IMG/VR virus record: IMGVR_UViG_3300030103_000677
Span: 1 to 27,523 of that record
Length of the DNA stretch: 27,523 nucleotides
Reading direction: 5' to 3' (one strand)
Source: a virus
Program-made: the position numbers and the translations under genes
Notes under the pieces: model-generated
Told to the model about the DNA's origin: nothing
Seen by the model: the letters and a program-made list of their open reading frames with translations, nothing else
Databases searched by the model: none
Shown here: piece after piece, positions 1-5,818 of the stretch
Numbering within the stretch: the stretch's first letter is position 1
Layout: each line of letters starts with the position of its first letter

Positions 1-1
1 T

Positions 2-19
2 AAAGAGAAATTAGGTTAA
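2..19 (+). CDS. C-terminal end of a gene entering from the left edge
   Basis: Reading from base 2 gives KEKLG and then TAA at 17-19, which shares its last base with the ATG of the next gene (TAATG). That junction style is common in this window, so an upstream gene probably ends here. Too little is present to say what it is. Confidence 0.35.
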   Translation, partial: KEKLG

Positions 20-564
20 TGAAATCACTTGTAGAACTTGCTTACAATAAGCACAAAAATTGGATAGGTATTGTAAAATCCTTTGGGTGTAAGCCAAGCT
101 TTGCTGAGGACATCGTGCAAGAAATGTACATCCAGCTTATATGTGATGTACAAAAAGGCTTAGACCTATGGTACAATAACGACATTAATACTTACTACTG
201 TTATAAAGTTCTGCGAGGTATTTACTTAAACACCCACAAGAAAGAGGCACGAATGTTAAAAGCATACATTGATGACGTATACTATAAAGATAATGATGCA
301 CAAAAAAAGAAACAAAATTTATTAAAATATAATACTATTGTAAACAAATTAAACGAAACCACAATTGACGAAGAAGAATACGCAAAAAATAAAATGAAAT
401 TAGACAATATACTTAGTGAGATGCGCTGGTATGATAGCAAGGTATTTACTTTAGTAGCTTCTGGGCAAAGCGTAGCATCACTAAGCAGAGAAACAAAGAT
501 AAGTTACTACAGCCTTTACAATACTTACAGAAACGCACTTAAACACATAAAAGACAATATATGA
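19..564 (+). CDS. Sigma-70-like / helix-turn-helix DNA-binding protein
   Basis: A 181-residue protein with the outline of a small sigma factor. Residues about 25-75 resemble sigma region 2: a FAEDIVQEMYIQL helix like the AEDIVQE segment of ECF sigma factors, followed by a Tyr- and Lys-rich stretch. Residues about 134-178 resemble a region-4 helix-turn-helix (VFTLVASGQSVASLSRETKI and the following helix). A charged linker (about 90-130) separates the two parts. It starts at a TAATG junction with the preceding gene and overlaps the next gene by four bases (ATGA). It may direct host RNA polymerase to phage promoters; the TTATATATTA motifs of the late genes are an obvious candidate target, but that link is inference. 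It could instead be a terminase-like or repressor-like HTH protein. Confidence 0.6.
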   Translation: MKSLVELAYNKHKNWIGIVKSFGCKPSFAEDIVQEMYIQLICDVQKGLDLWYNNDINTYYCYKVLRGIYLNTHKKEARMLKAYIDDVYYKDNDAQKKKQNLLKYNTIVNKLNETTIDEEEYAKNKMKLDNILSEMRWYDSKVFTLVASGQSVASLSRETKISYYSLYNTYRNALKHIKDNI

Positions 565-965
565 TTAGTAAGTTTCAACAAGATTTAAAAACTGGTAAAG
601 AGTATGAGAATAAAGCCTTATCCCATATTCAGCAGAAATACCCAAAGGCTTACATAGTGGATGGCTATTGCTTAGATTGGGATATTTATATACCAGAATT
701 AGAAATAGGTGTTGAGGTTAAAAGCGATGCACAATATAAAGTAACTGGTAACTTTTATGTAGAGTATTCTTGTAATGGTAAGCCGAGTGGAATTTCAACA
801 ACCAAAGCCGAGATATATTATATTTATTTAGACAAATTGTATATAATCAAAACAAAGGACTTAAAAAATAAATGCAGAAAATATATAAACACAAAGCGAG
901 ATAAAAAGGGTGGGGATAATATGGCGAGTAAAGGAATTGTTTTACCATTAAATGAATTGTTATGA
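561..965 (+). CDS. Putative PD-(D/E)XK-type small nuclease
   Basis: A 134-residue protein starting at an ATGA overlap with the sigma-like gene. The fold signature is that of PD-(D/E)XK nucleases: a helix near the N-terminus (GKEYENKALSHIQQKY), then D41 on a strand (DWDIYIPELEIG), then E52-V-K54 (GVEVKSD), and E68 followed by a glycine-rich CNGKPSGIS segment. Together these could form the D...ExK metal site. The C-terminus is Lys-rich and probably binds nucleic acid. Function is unproven: it may be a repair or resolvase-like nuclease in phage DNA metabolism. No signal peptide or membrane segment is visible. Confidence 0.6.
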   Translation: MISKFQQDLKTGKEYENKALSHIQQKYPKAYIVDGYCLDWDIYIPELEIGVEVKSDAQYKVTGNFYVEYSCNGKPSGISTTKAEIYYIYLDKLYIIKTKDLKNKCRKYINTKRDKKGGDNMASKGIVLPLNELL

Positions 966-1105
966 GATTAGGAGATATAGTTTACTACATTACTTATTAT
1001 ACTGGCATACGTTGGATAGTTAAAAAGATATGGGGGAAAGATTGCGGATGTGATAAGCGTAGGAAAGAATGGAACGATATAGATATAGACCTATGGAAGA
1101 AATAG
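962..1105 (+). CDS. Small conserved phage protein with GKDCGCDKRRKEWN motif (47 aa)
   Basis: The ATG at 962 overlaps the stop of the preceding gene (ATGA). The 47-residue product begins MRLGDIVYYITYYTGIRWIV and ends in a Cys/Lys/Arg-rich GKDCGCDKRRKEWN segment. From memory, the pattern of a GD...TGI helix followed by CGCDKR and a terminal N occurs in small proteins of Bacteroidetes phages, but their function is not known to me. CxC with basic residues could bind metal or nucleic acid. The gene is easily missed because of its length; the overlaps on both sides support it. Confidence 0.6.
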   Translation: MRLGDIVYYITYYTGIRWIVKKIWGKDCGCDKRRKEWNDIDIDLWKK

Positions 1106-1284
1106 ACAAAAAAGATTGGCAGCAGTTTAAAGCTGATGTTAAGGGTAAGCTATCACAAGAACAATATAAGCTATTGTGTAGGCTTCACTCCAAGTATTAC
1201 AAACACAACTATCACGAGCCTTGCAGTTGCAATCCTAAAAGGCTTGTACAATGGATTGCAGATATAGACAAGATTTATGATTAA
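1093..1284 (+). CDS. Small conserved hypothetical protein, CSCNPK motif
   Basis: The most likely start is the ATG at 1093 (MEEIDKKDWQQFK), giving 63 residues and a 13-base overlap with the preceding small gene. An in-frame ATG at 1069 would add eight residues and a longer overlap. The protein is largely helical, with a basic middle (LCRLHSKYYKHNYHEP) and a CSCNPKRLVQWIADID segment. The two Cys plus nearby His residues could bind a metal, and the C-terminal helix may mediate protein contacts. Function unknown. It overlaps the next gene by eight bases, so translation is probably coupled. Confidence 0.6.
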   Translation: MEEIDKKDWQQFKADVKGKLSQEQYKLLCRLHSKYYKHNYHEPCSCNPKRLVQWIADIDKIYD

Positions 1285-1690
1285 GAATGTACACAAGTGG
1301 GAGAAAGCTGTAATACTCTTGCTAAATGCTGATGGTTGGGATTTAACACATACTGGCAAAGGCTTTGAGCATTACGATGCTATCGGCACAAGTCCTAAGG
1401 GCAAAGATGTAGTAATAGAGTTTAAGTTTAGAAACAAATACTACAAAGAAAAAATGCTTGAGGTTTACAAGTACGACAAGTTAATTGATACTGGTAGGAT
1501 AGCGTTGTATTTTGTTAATGACCCTAAAGGCAATTATATGTTCTGGCTTAACAGCCTCAAGGACTTAAAAGAACAAGATATGTACTGCCCAGATACTACA
1601 CTATGGACTAAAAAAAAAGTTCTAAAGCCTTGTTATTTGATTGACGAGAGCCACGCTTCTATAATAAATTTAAACGGATTTAAGAAGTAG
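1277..1690 (+). CDS. Putative PD-(D/E)XK-type endonuclease
   Basis: A 137-residue protein with a compact nuclease signature: E9 in the first helix (KWEKAVILLL), D34 in a HYDAIGTS strand, and E48-F-K50 in DVVIEFKFR. That order (E, D, ExK) is characteristic of PD-(D/E)XK folds related to Holliday-junction resolvases and restriction enzymes. The remainder (YKYDKLIDTGRIALYFVND) alternates strands and helices, as expected for the core. It begins eight bases inside the previous gene and is the last gene before the promoter/operator region. An A9 tract at 1610-1618 lies near its 3' end in frame, so a homopolymer error there would change the last ~25 residues. Substrate unknown. Confidence 0.6.
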   Translation: MIKNVHKWEKAVILLLNADGWDLTHTGKGFEHYDAIGTSPKGKDVVIEFKFRNKYYKEKMLEVYKYDKLIDTGRIALYFVNDPKGNYMFWLNSLKDLKEQDMYCPDTTLWTKKKVLKPCYLIDESHASIINLNGFKK

Positions 1691-1695
1691 AAAAA

Positions 1696-1715
1696 AAGTT
1701 TTCGTAAGTTTTCGT
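1696..1715 (+). repeat. Tandem 10-bp direct repeat, candidate regulator site
   Basis: AAGTTTTCGT occurs twice back to back (1696-1705 and 1706-1715) just upstream of the promoter at 1733-1765. Tandem 10-bp spacing places both copies on the same helix face, as expected for a dimeric or cooperative regulator. The binding protein is not identified. Confidence 0.5.
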
Positions 1716-1731
1716 AAAAAATATGTTTATA

Positions 1732-1765
1732 ATTTGTTTATAACAAATATTTATTTGTATATTTG
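1732..1765 (+). promoter_or_regulatory. Bacteroidetes-type promoter with overlapping inverted repeat
   Basis: TTTG at 1733-1736 and TATATTTG at 1758-1765 fit the Bacteroidetes -33/-7 consensus (TTTG and TAnnTTTG), with a 21-bp spacer. A perfect inverted repeat, ATTTGTT/AACAAAT (1732-1738 and 1742-1748), covers the -33 element, so a repressor bound there would block it. It would drive the small-gene operon starting at 1797. Confidence 0.6.
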
Positions 1766-1796
1766 TAAAGAATTTAAAAACAAAACAATAGAAATT

Positions 1797-2024
1797 ATGA
1801 CATTACACGAAATTAACACAGCAAAAGAAAAGGTTTGGATAACATTCTTAGACAACGGGTTCGAAGAATTTTGGATGCCCTTAACAGATTGGGAAGGTAA
1901 TCAATTACTTTGGTGTCAAAAAAGACAAGCTAAAAAAGTAGCTTCTGAAAAATTCAGTTGCAAGTGGGGATTATCACCCTGTAATCAAAAAGAATTAAAT
2001 CACGCTAGTATAGACAATTTTTAA
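1797..2024 (+). CDS. Hypothetical protein, first gene of the small-gene operon (75 aa)
   Basis: The ATG at 1797 (MTLHEINTAKEKVWITFLDN) is preferred over an upstream in-frame start at 1734, because the extra codons would cross the promoter at 1733-1765. The 75-residue product is Trp-rich (FWMPLTDWEGNQLLWCQ) and has a basic middle (KRQAKKVASEKFSCKW). I do not recognise a family. It has an A-rich leader (aaaacaaaacaatagaaatt) rather than a Shine-Dalgarno site, typical of Bacteroidetes. Its position right behind a regulated promoter suggests an early host-takeover or regulatory role, but that is inference only. Confidence 0.6.
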   Translation: MTLHEINTAKEKVWITFLDNGFEEFWMPLTDWEGNQLLWCQKRQAKKVASEKFSCKWGLSPCNQKELNHASIDNF

Positions 2025-2042
2025 TAAAACAAAACAAAAATG
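2023..2042 (+). promoter_or_regulatory. A-rich translation leader, copy 1
   Basis: AATAAAACAAAACAAAAATG joins the stop of the gene at 1797 to the start at 2040. A near-identical sequence lies at 2202-2221 before the next start. A-rich, unstructured leaders replace Shine-Dalgarno pairing in Bacteroidetes. Confidence 0.5.
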
Positions 2043-2207
2043 AATACAAAAGAACAATTATTAGAAGAATGTTTAGAAAGTTTATCTAAACTATCAAAAG
2101 AAAGATTATTAGAAGAAACAGAGCAACTCTTATTATGTTTAACTGAGCGTTCTGAAACACCATTAACAGAATTAAGAGCATTAAGCGATTATTACAAAAA
2201 CAAATAA
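2040..2207 (+). CDS. Small hypothetical helical protein (55 aa)
   Basis: MNTKEQLLEECLESLSKLSK begins a 55-residue protein that is almost entirely predicted amphipathic helix, Glu- and Leu-rich, ending TELRALSDYYKNK. No family is recognised. It is too short for most gene callers, but it has a clean A-rich leader, a start 15 bases after the previous stop, and codon use like its neighbours (tta, aaa, gaa). The heptad-like spacing of Leu suggests a coiled coil and oligomerisation. Confidence 0.55.
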   Translation: MNTKEQLLEECLESLSKLSKERLLEETEQLLLCLTERSETPLTELRALSDYYKNK

Positions 2208-2221
2208 AACAAAACAAAATG
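2202..2221 (+). promoter_or_regulatory. A-rich translation leader, copy 2
   Basis: AAATAAAACAAAACAAAATG precedes the gene at 2219 and repeats the leader at 2023-2042 with only a one-base length difference. Confidence 0.5.
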
Positions 2222-2380
2222 ACTTACACAATAATAAGTATAAACCAAGCTGATGAAATATTTAAACAAAAATTCAGCTATGATACAGAATACATAAACG
2301 AAGCTATAAATATGTTTGATGAGGACAACTTTAATGAATTATTAAGCATAAAAGAAGATTTTAGAATTGGATATGAATAA
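2219..2380 (+). CDS. Small acidic hypothetical protein (53 aa)
   Basis: MTYTIISINQADEIFKQKFS starts a 53-residue acidic protein with a NMFDEDNFNELLSIKEDFRIG tail. No domain is recognised. It has the same A-rich leader as the preceding gene and ends 11 bases before the next ATG. Small acidic proteins in phage early operons sometimes mimic DNA or inhibit host enzymes, but nothing in the sequence proves that here. Confidence 0.5.
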   Translation: MTYTIISINQADEIFKQKFSYDTEYINEAINMFDEDNFNELLSIKEDFRIGYE

Positions 2381-2391
2381 AACTACCCAAG

Positions 2392-2514
2392 ATGAAAAGA
2401 CAATATAACTTAACAGAAACAGAAAAGGCTTGGGTTACTATGATGGTACAAGCTTACGGAATGAACGAGCAAACTGCACTATCTTATATTCAAAACGTAA
2501 ACACAAACAAATGA
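2392..2514 (+). CDS. Small hypothetical protein (40 aa)
   Basis: MKRQYNLTETEKAWVTMMVQ begins a 40-residue protein made of two probable short helices (TETEKAWVTMMVQAYG and MNEQTALSYIQNVN), resembling a UBA- or HTH-like mini-domain. No function is known to me. It ends in an ATGA overlap with the next gene (stop 2512-2514, ATG 2511), which argues that both are translated. Confidence 0.5.
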   Translation: MKRQYNLTETEKAWVTMMVQAYGMNEQTALSYIQNVNTNK

Positions 2515-2666
2515 GAACGCAGCTTGACGACTTACGCAAAGAGTTAAAACAGATAGATGCTATCTTGTATTACGACACTTACAAGAAATCTTTAACCAAA
2601 GAAAAAAAGATAGAGTTGGAAAACAGAGCATCAGATATTAGAAGCATAATAATTAACATACAATAA
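2511..2666 (+). CDS. Small coiled-coil protein (51 aa)
   Basis: The start is set at the ATG at 2511 (MRTQLDDLRKELKQIDAILY) because it overlaps the preceding stop as ATGA. An in-frame upstream ATG at 2430 would run through the preceding small gene. The 51 residues form two charged helices with a KKSLTKEKKIE turn, consistent with an antiparallel coiled-coil hairpin. Function unknown. The next gene starts one base after its stop. Confidence 0.55.
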   Translation: MRTQLDDLRKELKQIDAILYYDTYKKSLTKEKKIELENRASDIRSIIINIQ

Positions 2667-2667
2667 A

Positions 2668-2856
2668 ATGAAAAAGACAAAAACTGGATTACATATAGAA
2701 ACACGCAAAAACAGAATAGAGGTACACACCCAAAAAGAACTTGACGAGTTAGAGCGCAAAAGAGAACACCAAAGACATATAATTATACAAGGTGCTATAA
2801 TATTTATGTTAGCACTCTGTGTGGCTTTTGGTTATTTAATTGGGTCTGCGAGTTAG
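2668..2856 (+). CDS. Small single-pass membrane protein (62 aa)
   Basis: Residues 1-37 are basic and charged (KKTKTGLHIETRKNRIEVHT, then ELDELERKREHQRH); residues about 38-60 form one hydrophobic segment (IIIQGAIIFMLALCVAFGYL). Positive-inside rules place the N-terminus in the cytoplasm. No signal-peptidase site is obvious, so it is likely a membrane-anchored protein. The role could be superinfection exclusion, host membrane takeover or a lysis accessory, but the early position gives no decision between these. Confidence 0.6.
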   Translation: MKKTKTGLHIETRKNRIEVHTQKELDELERKREHQRHIIIQGAIIFMLALCVAFGYLIGSAS

Positions 2857-2857
2857 T

Positions 2858-3112
2858 ATGGACTTACTACAAAAACAATCTTACGGACTTTGGTACTCGT
2901 TTCTAATTGAGAAGCTTATTGACTGGCAAGAAGAAAAACCTAACAACAAAGATTTAAAAAACTGTGTTAAAGCTATCACAGAAATAGGGATACTCTCAAG
3001 CCAGTTAATTACAGAGGTAGAGATACTAACCAAAAAAGTAGACCACATAAGAAACGAAAAAAACAAAGAGATACAAAAACTAAAACAAGAACTAAAACAA
3101 TACGAGATATGA
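2858..3112 (+). CDS. Hypothetical protein with C-terminal coiled coil (84 aa)
   Basis: The ATG at 2858 lies just after the preceding stop (TAGTATG). An upstream TTG at 2840 in frame is less likely. The N-terminal part (LWYSFLIEKLIDWQEEKPNN) is followed by a long helix; residues about 55-84 (EILTKKVDHIRNEKNKEIQK and on) form a strongly charged coiled coil. No family is recognised. The stop overlaps the start of the next gene (ATGA at 3109). Confidence 0.6.
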   Translation: MDLLQKQSYGLWYSFLIEKLIDWQEEKPNNKDLKNCVKAITEIGILSSQLITEVEILTKKVDHIRNEKNKEIQKLKQELKQYEI

Positions 3113-3219
3113 ACTATTGGGAAACACCAGACGAGATAACTTATTGTAGAACGTGCGACACAGAAACAAACGGAGAAACCTACTGCAGTCGTGATTGCTA
3201 TAAGTATGACCTTGAATAA
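3109..3219 (+). CDS. Mini zinc-ribbon-like protein (36 aa)
   Basis: MNYWETPDEITYCRTCDTET is followed by NGETYCSRDCYKYDLE. Four Cys in a CxxC...CxxxC arrangement (C13, C16, C26, C30) over 18 residues make a compact zinc-binding knuckle likely. It starts at an ATGA overlap with the preceding gene and stops one base before the nuclease start at 3221. Such mini-proteins may bind DNA, RNA or a protein partner; none is identified. It is well below standard length cut-offs. Confidence 0.55.
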   Translation: MNYWETPDEITYCRTCDTETNGETYCSRDCYKYDLE

Positions 3220-3220
3220 T

Positions 3221-3994
3221 ATGGATAAGATAAAACTATTAGACGGCAAGTATTACGACAAAGCAGAACTGCTTAAGCGTATGGAAGATGACACTTTTTA
3301 CTATGGGGAACTAAACACCCTTGCGCTTAGTAGTAGTAGCCTTAAACAGCTTCTATCAAGTCCTAAGACGTATAACTTTAGCTTAAAGTATGGTAGTGGA
3401 GATAGCCCAGCTTTAAGAGCTGGTGCTTTGTTTCATTGGGCAATCCTTGAGCCACAAAAATTTTCAGAACAAAAGTTTGTAGAGGTACAAAGTAGAAACA
3501 CAAAGAAGTTTAAAGAAGCTGTGGCAGAGTTCCCAAGAGTGTTTACTGCAAAAGAACGCAGTGATGCTGATAGGCTTGTGGATGCGTTTTACCGCAACGA
3601 ACACGCAAAGGAACTAATAACTAAAGCAGAGTTTGAAATTCCAGCAATAGATAACGTATTGAGTATGCCATTCAGGGGTAAGGCAGATGTGTTAGCCACT
3701 AATAGGATAGTGGACTTAAAAACCACAACAAACATAAAGGACTTTAGCTGGAGTGCCAACAAATACGGATACGATGTACAATGCTATTTATATTGTAATT
3801 TATTTAACAAAGAATACAAAGATTTTAAATTCTTGGTGTTAGACAAAGGTAGCTTAGACATAGGTATCTTTAACTGCTCAGAAGAATTTTATTACAGAGG
3901 CGAAGAAAAAGTAGAAAAAGCACTTGACTTATACAACAAATTCTTTATAGAGGGTGCAGATTTAGATAACTATTGCTTAACTGGGGAGCTGTGA
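3221..3994 (+). CDS. RecE-like PD-(D/E)XK exonuclease, DUF3799-like
   Basis: The 257-residue product shows the order of motifs known for RecE/DUF3799-type exonucleases: SSSSLKQLLSSPKTY near residue 40, H72 in ALFHWAILEP, D156 in FRGKADVL, D165-x-K167 in IVDLKTT, and Q187/Y189/Y191 in DVQCYLYC. These supply the metal site and the QxxxY-type helix of the nuclease core. Length is normal for the core domain alone. The start at 3221 is chosen one base after the zinc-ribbon gene; an in-frame start at 3191 would overlap it. The likely role is 5'-3' resection of DNA ends for phage recombination. No RecT/Erf-type annealing protein is seen in the window. Confidence 0.75.
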   Translation: MDKIKLLDGKYYDKAELLKRMEDDTFYYGELNTLALSSSSLKQLLSSPKTYNFSLKYGSGDSPALRAGALFHWAILEPQKFSEQKFVEVQSRNTKKFKEAVAEFPRVFTAKERSDADRLVDAFYRNEHAKELITKAEFEIPAIDNVLSMPFRGKADVLATNRIVDLKTTTNIKDFSWSANKYGYDVQCYLYCNLFNKEYKDFKFLVLDKGSLDIGIFNCSEEFYYRGEEKVEKALDLYNKFFIEGADLDNYCLTGEL

Positions 3995-4611
3995 TTGTAA
4001 AAAGCATAGACAGTTTTGAAACTTATGACTGGTTATTAAATAAGCACTATGCTAAAAGAATACCAAGTATAAGCTATGCTTTTGGATTGTATATAGATAA
4101 TGTTTTAGAGGGTGTTTGTACTTTTGGTAAACCAGCAAGTAATTCTCTATGTGTTGGGGTTTGTGGCGAATATAATAGTAGTTATGTTTATGAGTTAAAC
4201 AGATTAATAACAAATGATGATTTACCAAAAAATAGTTTGTCTTTTTTTGTTTCTAAGTGTTTAAAAATGTTGCCACCTTTAATTATTGTAAGTTATGCTG
4301 ATAAAGGGCAAAATCACAATGGCTATATTTATCAAGCAACTAATTTTATTTATACTGGTGCAACAAAAGAACGCACAGATATAGGTAAAGATGGTAACAC
4401 ACATTCAAGGCACTATGATAAAAATATAGATTATAAAGCAAATAGGAAAATAAGAACAAGTAAAAACAGATATATATATTTTACTGGTAGTAAAAAACAA
4501 AATAAAAAATGGCTAAAAGAATTAAATTATAAAATACATAAATACCCAAAAGGAGAGAATAAAACTTACGATGCAAGTTACAAACCACAAACACAAATTA
4601 AAATGTTTTAA
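3991..4611 (+). CDS. Mom-like DNA modification protein (GNAT-type)
   Basis: The best start is GTG at 3991, overlapping the preceding stop as GTGA; a TTG at 3973 would add six residues. From the GTG the protein has 206 residues. Landmarks of the Mom family appear in order: HYAKRIPSISYAFGLY (19-34), an EGVCTFGKPAS strand-turn (40-50), YELNRLITNDDLPKNSLSFF (67-86), IVSYADKGQNHNGYIYQATN (99-118) and NFIYTGATKERTD. In phage Mu, Mom converts adenine to N6-carbamoylmethyladenine and protects DNA from restriction. Similarity here is by pattern, so the exact modification is inferred. The gene uses more T-ending codons than its neighbours, suggesting separate acquisition. Confidence 0.75.
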   Translation: MIVKSIDSFETYDWLLNKHYAKRIPSISYAFGLYIDNVLEGVCTFGKPASNSLCVGVCGEYNSSYVYELNRLITNDDLPKNSLSFFVSKCLKMLPPLIIVSYADKGQNHNGYIYQATNFIYTGATKERTDIGKDGNTHSRHYDKNIDYKANRKIRTSKNRYIYFTGSKKQNKKWLKELNYKIHKYPKGENKTYDASYKPQTQIKMF

Positions 4612-4806
4612 ATGAAACAAAAGAAACACACACAGATACAAAGAATACTCAGGCTTGAAAACATAGTTGCCCAAATGTATGTAAAGTTAGAGGCACTAAA
4701 ACTAATAATAGACAAAGAAAATGAAAACAAAGAAATCAATATGGAGAAAGATAAAGGGCAAGTGGGTAAACTTGGCGGAGATAAGCAAAGCAAAAAAGAA
4801 GGTTAA
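4612..4806 (+). CDS. Small coiled-coil protein (64 aa)
   Basis: The ATG follows the preceding stop directly (TAA|ATG at 4609-4614). Residues about 5-38 (HTQIQRILRLENIVAQMYVK and on) form a regular amphipathic helix with Leu/Ile/Val heptads. The rest is Lys/Glu/Gly-rich and looks unstructured. No family is recognised. The last 86 bases overlap, in another frame, the gene at 4721, much more than other overlaps here. The tail may therefore be an extension produced by a past indel, or the segment may truly be dual coding. Confidence 0.5.
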   Translation: MKQKKHTQIQRILRLENIVAQMYVKLEALKLIIDKENENKEINMEKDKGQVGKLGGDKQSKKEG

Positions 4807-4912
4807 GTTTATATCTTGTGATGAAGCTTCACAAACAAACTATTACAGCAGAACAAATATAAGGTCTAAGATACCACCAACTAAAGGCGGTACTAAAGCA
4901 AAAAAAATATGA
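4721..4912 (+). CDS. Small basic hypothetical protein (63 aa)
   Basis: MKTKKSIWRKIKGKWVNLAE starts a 63-residue protein that is strongly basic (many Lys/Arg) and ends TNIRSKIPPTKGGTKAKKI. A FISCDEASQTNYYSRTN segment lies in the middle. No other ATG occurs in the frame, so the start is set by default. Its stop overlaps the ATG of the next gene (ATGA at 4909), the usual local coupling, which supports it as real. Charge suggests nucleic-acid binding. It overlaps the 4612 gene by 86 bases in a different frame. Confidence 0.5.
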   Translation: MKTKKSIWRKIKGKWVNLAEISKAKKKVKFISCDEASQTNYYSRTNIRSKIPPTKGGTKAKKI

Positions 4913-5355
4913 CTAAAAAGATTGATTACATAAGCGGAACAGAAACCGCTTACACAATGACAGCACAAGAAGAACTTGAGTGCGAAGAAGAAAGAGCTGG
5001 GGTTTATGATGATGACTTTTACGAGAGGTTAAAAGAAACAAATAGAAAGACAATGCCAGTATTTAGTGGAGTACTTAAATACTTTCCAGATGCAATAAGA
5101 GAGGTGGCTAAAACATCTTGGATAGGCAACCAACAGCACCACCCTAACAAGCCTTTACATTGGGATAGGTCAAAGAGTGGCGATGAGTTAGATGCTTTAA
5201 CAAGACACTTAATGGAAGCTGGAGAGATAGACACAGATGGAGTAAGACATTCAGCAAAGGTATGTTGGAGAGCCTTAGCCAACTTACAAAAAGAATTAGA
5301 AGAAAATGGGGAAGCACCCCTAAGCGATTATAACTTAAACAAAGAACAATGGTAA
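4909..5355 (+). CDS. dATP/dGTP diphosphohydrolase N-terminal-domain protein (DUF5664-like)
   Basis: The 148-residue protein contains a diagnostic run: PVFSGVLKYFPDAIREVAKT (50-69), IGNQQHHPNKPLHWDRSKSG (72-91), DELDALTRHLMEAGEIDTDG (92-111) and VRHSAKVCWRALANLQKELE (112-131). This pattern of acidic and His residues on helices matches the dATP/dGTP diphosphohydrolase N-domain family, previously DUF5664. No further catalytic domain follows, so it is a stand-alone version. Family membership suggests deoxynucleotide pool control, but activity is not demonstrable from sequence. It lies between DNA-modification genes, so a link to modified-DNA synthesis is possible (inference). Confidence 0.75.
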   Translation: MTKKIDYISGTETAYTMTAQEELECEEERAGVYDDDFYERLKETNRKTMPVFSGVLKYFPDAIREVAKTSWIGNQQHHPNKPLHWDRSKSGDELDALTRHLMEAGEIDTDGVRHSAKVCWRALANLQKELEENGEAPLSDYNLNKEQW

Positions 5356-5465
5356 TACACAACTACATATTCGACACTTACAGAATAGAACAAGAAAAAA
5401 TAAAGGAAGCGATACAACTCCTAAAAGAAAACGGATATATTATACAAAAGAAAAAAGAAGTATGA
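5349..5465 (+). CDS. Small hypothetical protein (38 aa)
   Basis: MVIHNYIFDTYRIEQEKIKE continues to AIQLLKENGYIIQKKKEV. It is one helix plus a short strand, resembling a mini HTH or a dimerisation hairpin. The start overlaps the preceding stop by seven bases, and its own stop overlaps the next ATG (ATGA at 5462), the coupling seen throughout the operon. No function is assigned. Confidence 0.5.
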   Translation: MVIHNYIFDTYRIEQEKIKEAIQLLKENGYIIQKKKEV

Positions 5466-5818
5466 AATTAAAAGCAATAAGAGATGTAATCAAAGAAATA
5501 AACAACATAGACATCTTTGAACAAACAAGGCGTAGAGAGGTTATAGAGATGCGAAGTGTAGCTAATAGGTATATGAGAAAAAGGGATAAAAAAATACTTA
5601 GGGATATAGTAAACGAATACAAAGAGAACGGATATAATACAACACACTGCTCAATACTTCATAGCTTAAAGACATACAACCAACACTCTAAATATAATAA
5701 AAACTTAGACCTCACATATAAACACTTATTAGGAGATGCTAAACTATATGTAATGGAGAAACTACCAAAAGCTACTGATAAGCAGATAGAACAGATAGAA
5801 GAAATACTTTTAAAATGA
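5462..5818 (+). CDS. DnaA domain-IV-like DNA-binding protein
   Basis: A 118-residue protein whose central part resembles the DnaA C-terminal DNA-binding domain: TRRREVIEMRSVANRYMRKR (22-41), a helix with IVNEYKENGYN (49-59), then TTHCSILHSLKTYNQ (60-74), corresponding to the RxxEVxxxR helix and the H(S/T)TVxxA helix of DnaA. There is no AAA+ ATPase domain. In phages such a stand-alone domain could mark the replication origin or act as a regulator. Assignment is by motif pattern, and the H in THCSIL replaces the usual DHST context. It overlaps the methyltransferase start by four bases. Confidence 0.5.
   Translation: MKLKAIRDVIKEINNIDIFEQTRRREVIEMRSVANRYMRKRDKKILRDIVNEYKENGYNTTHCSILHSLKTYNQHSKYNKNLDLTYKHLLGDAKLYVMEKLPKATDKQIEQIEEILLK

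Noticed and set aside
1171-1359. Minus-strand open frame across the 1093/1277 gene junction
   Set aside because: It lies opposite two + strand genes with family-like features and has no supporting motif or leader.
1734-1796. N-terminal extension of the 1797 gene
   Set aside because: The extra codons cover the -33/-7 promoter and inverted repeat; ATG at 1797 has a proper A-rich leader.
2430-2510. N-terminal extension of the 2511 gene
   Set aside because: It would overlap almost all of the 40-residue gene at 2392, and ATG at 2511 forms an ATGA junction.
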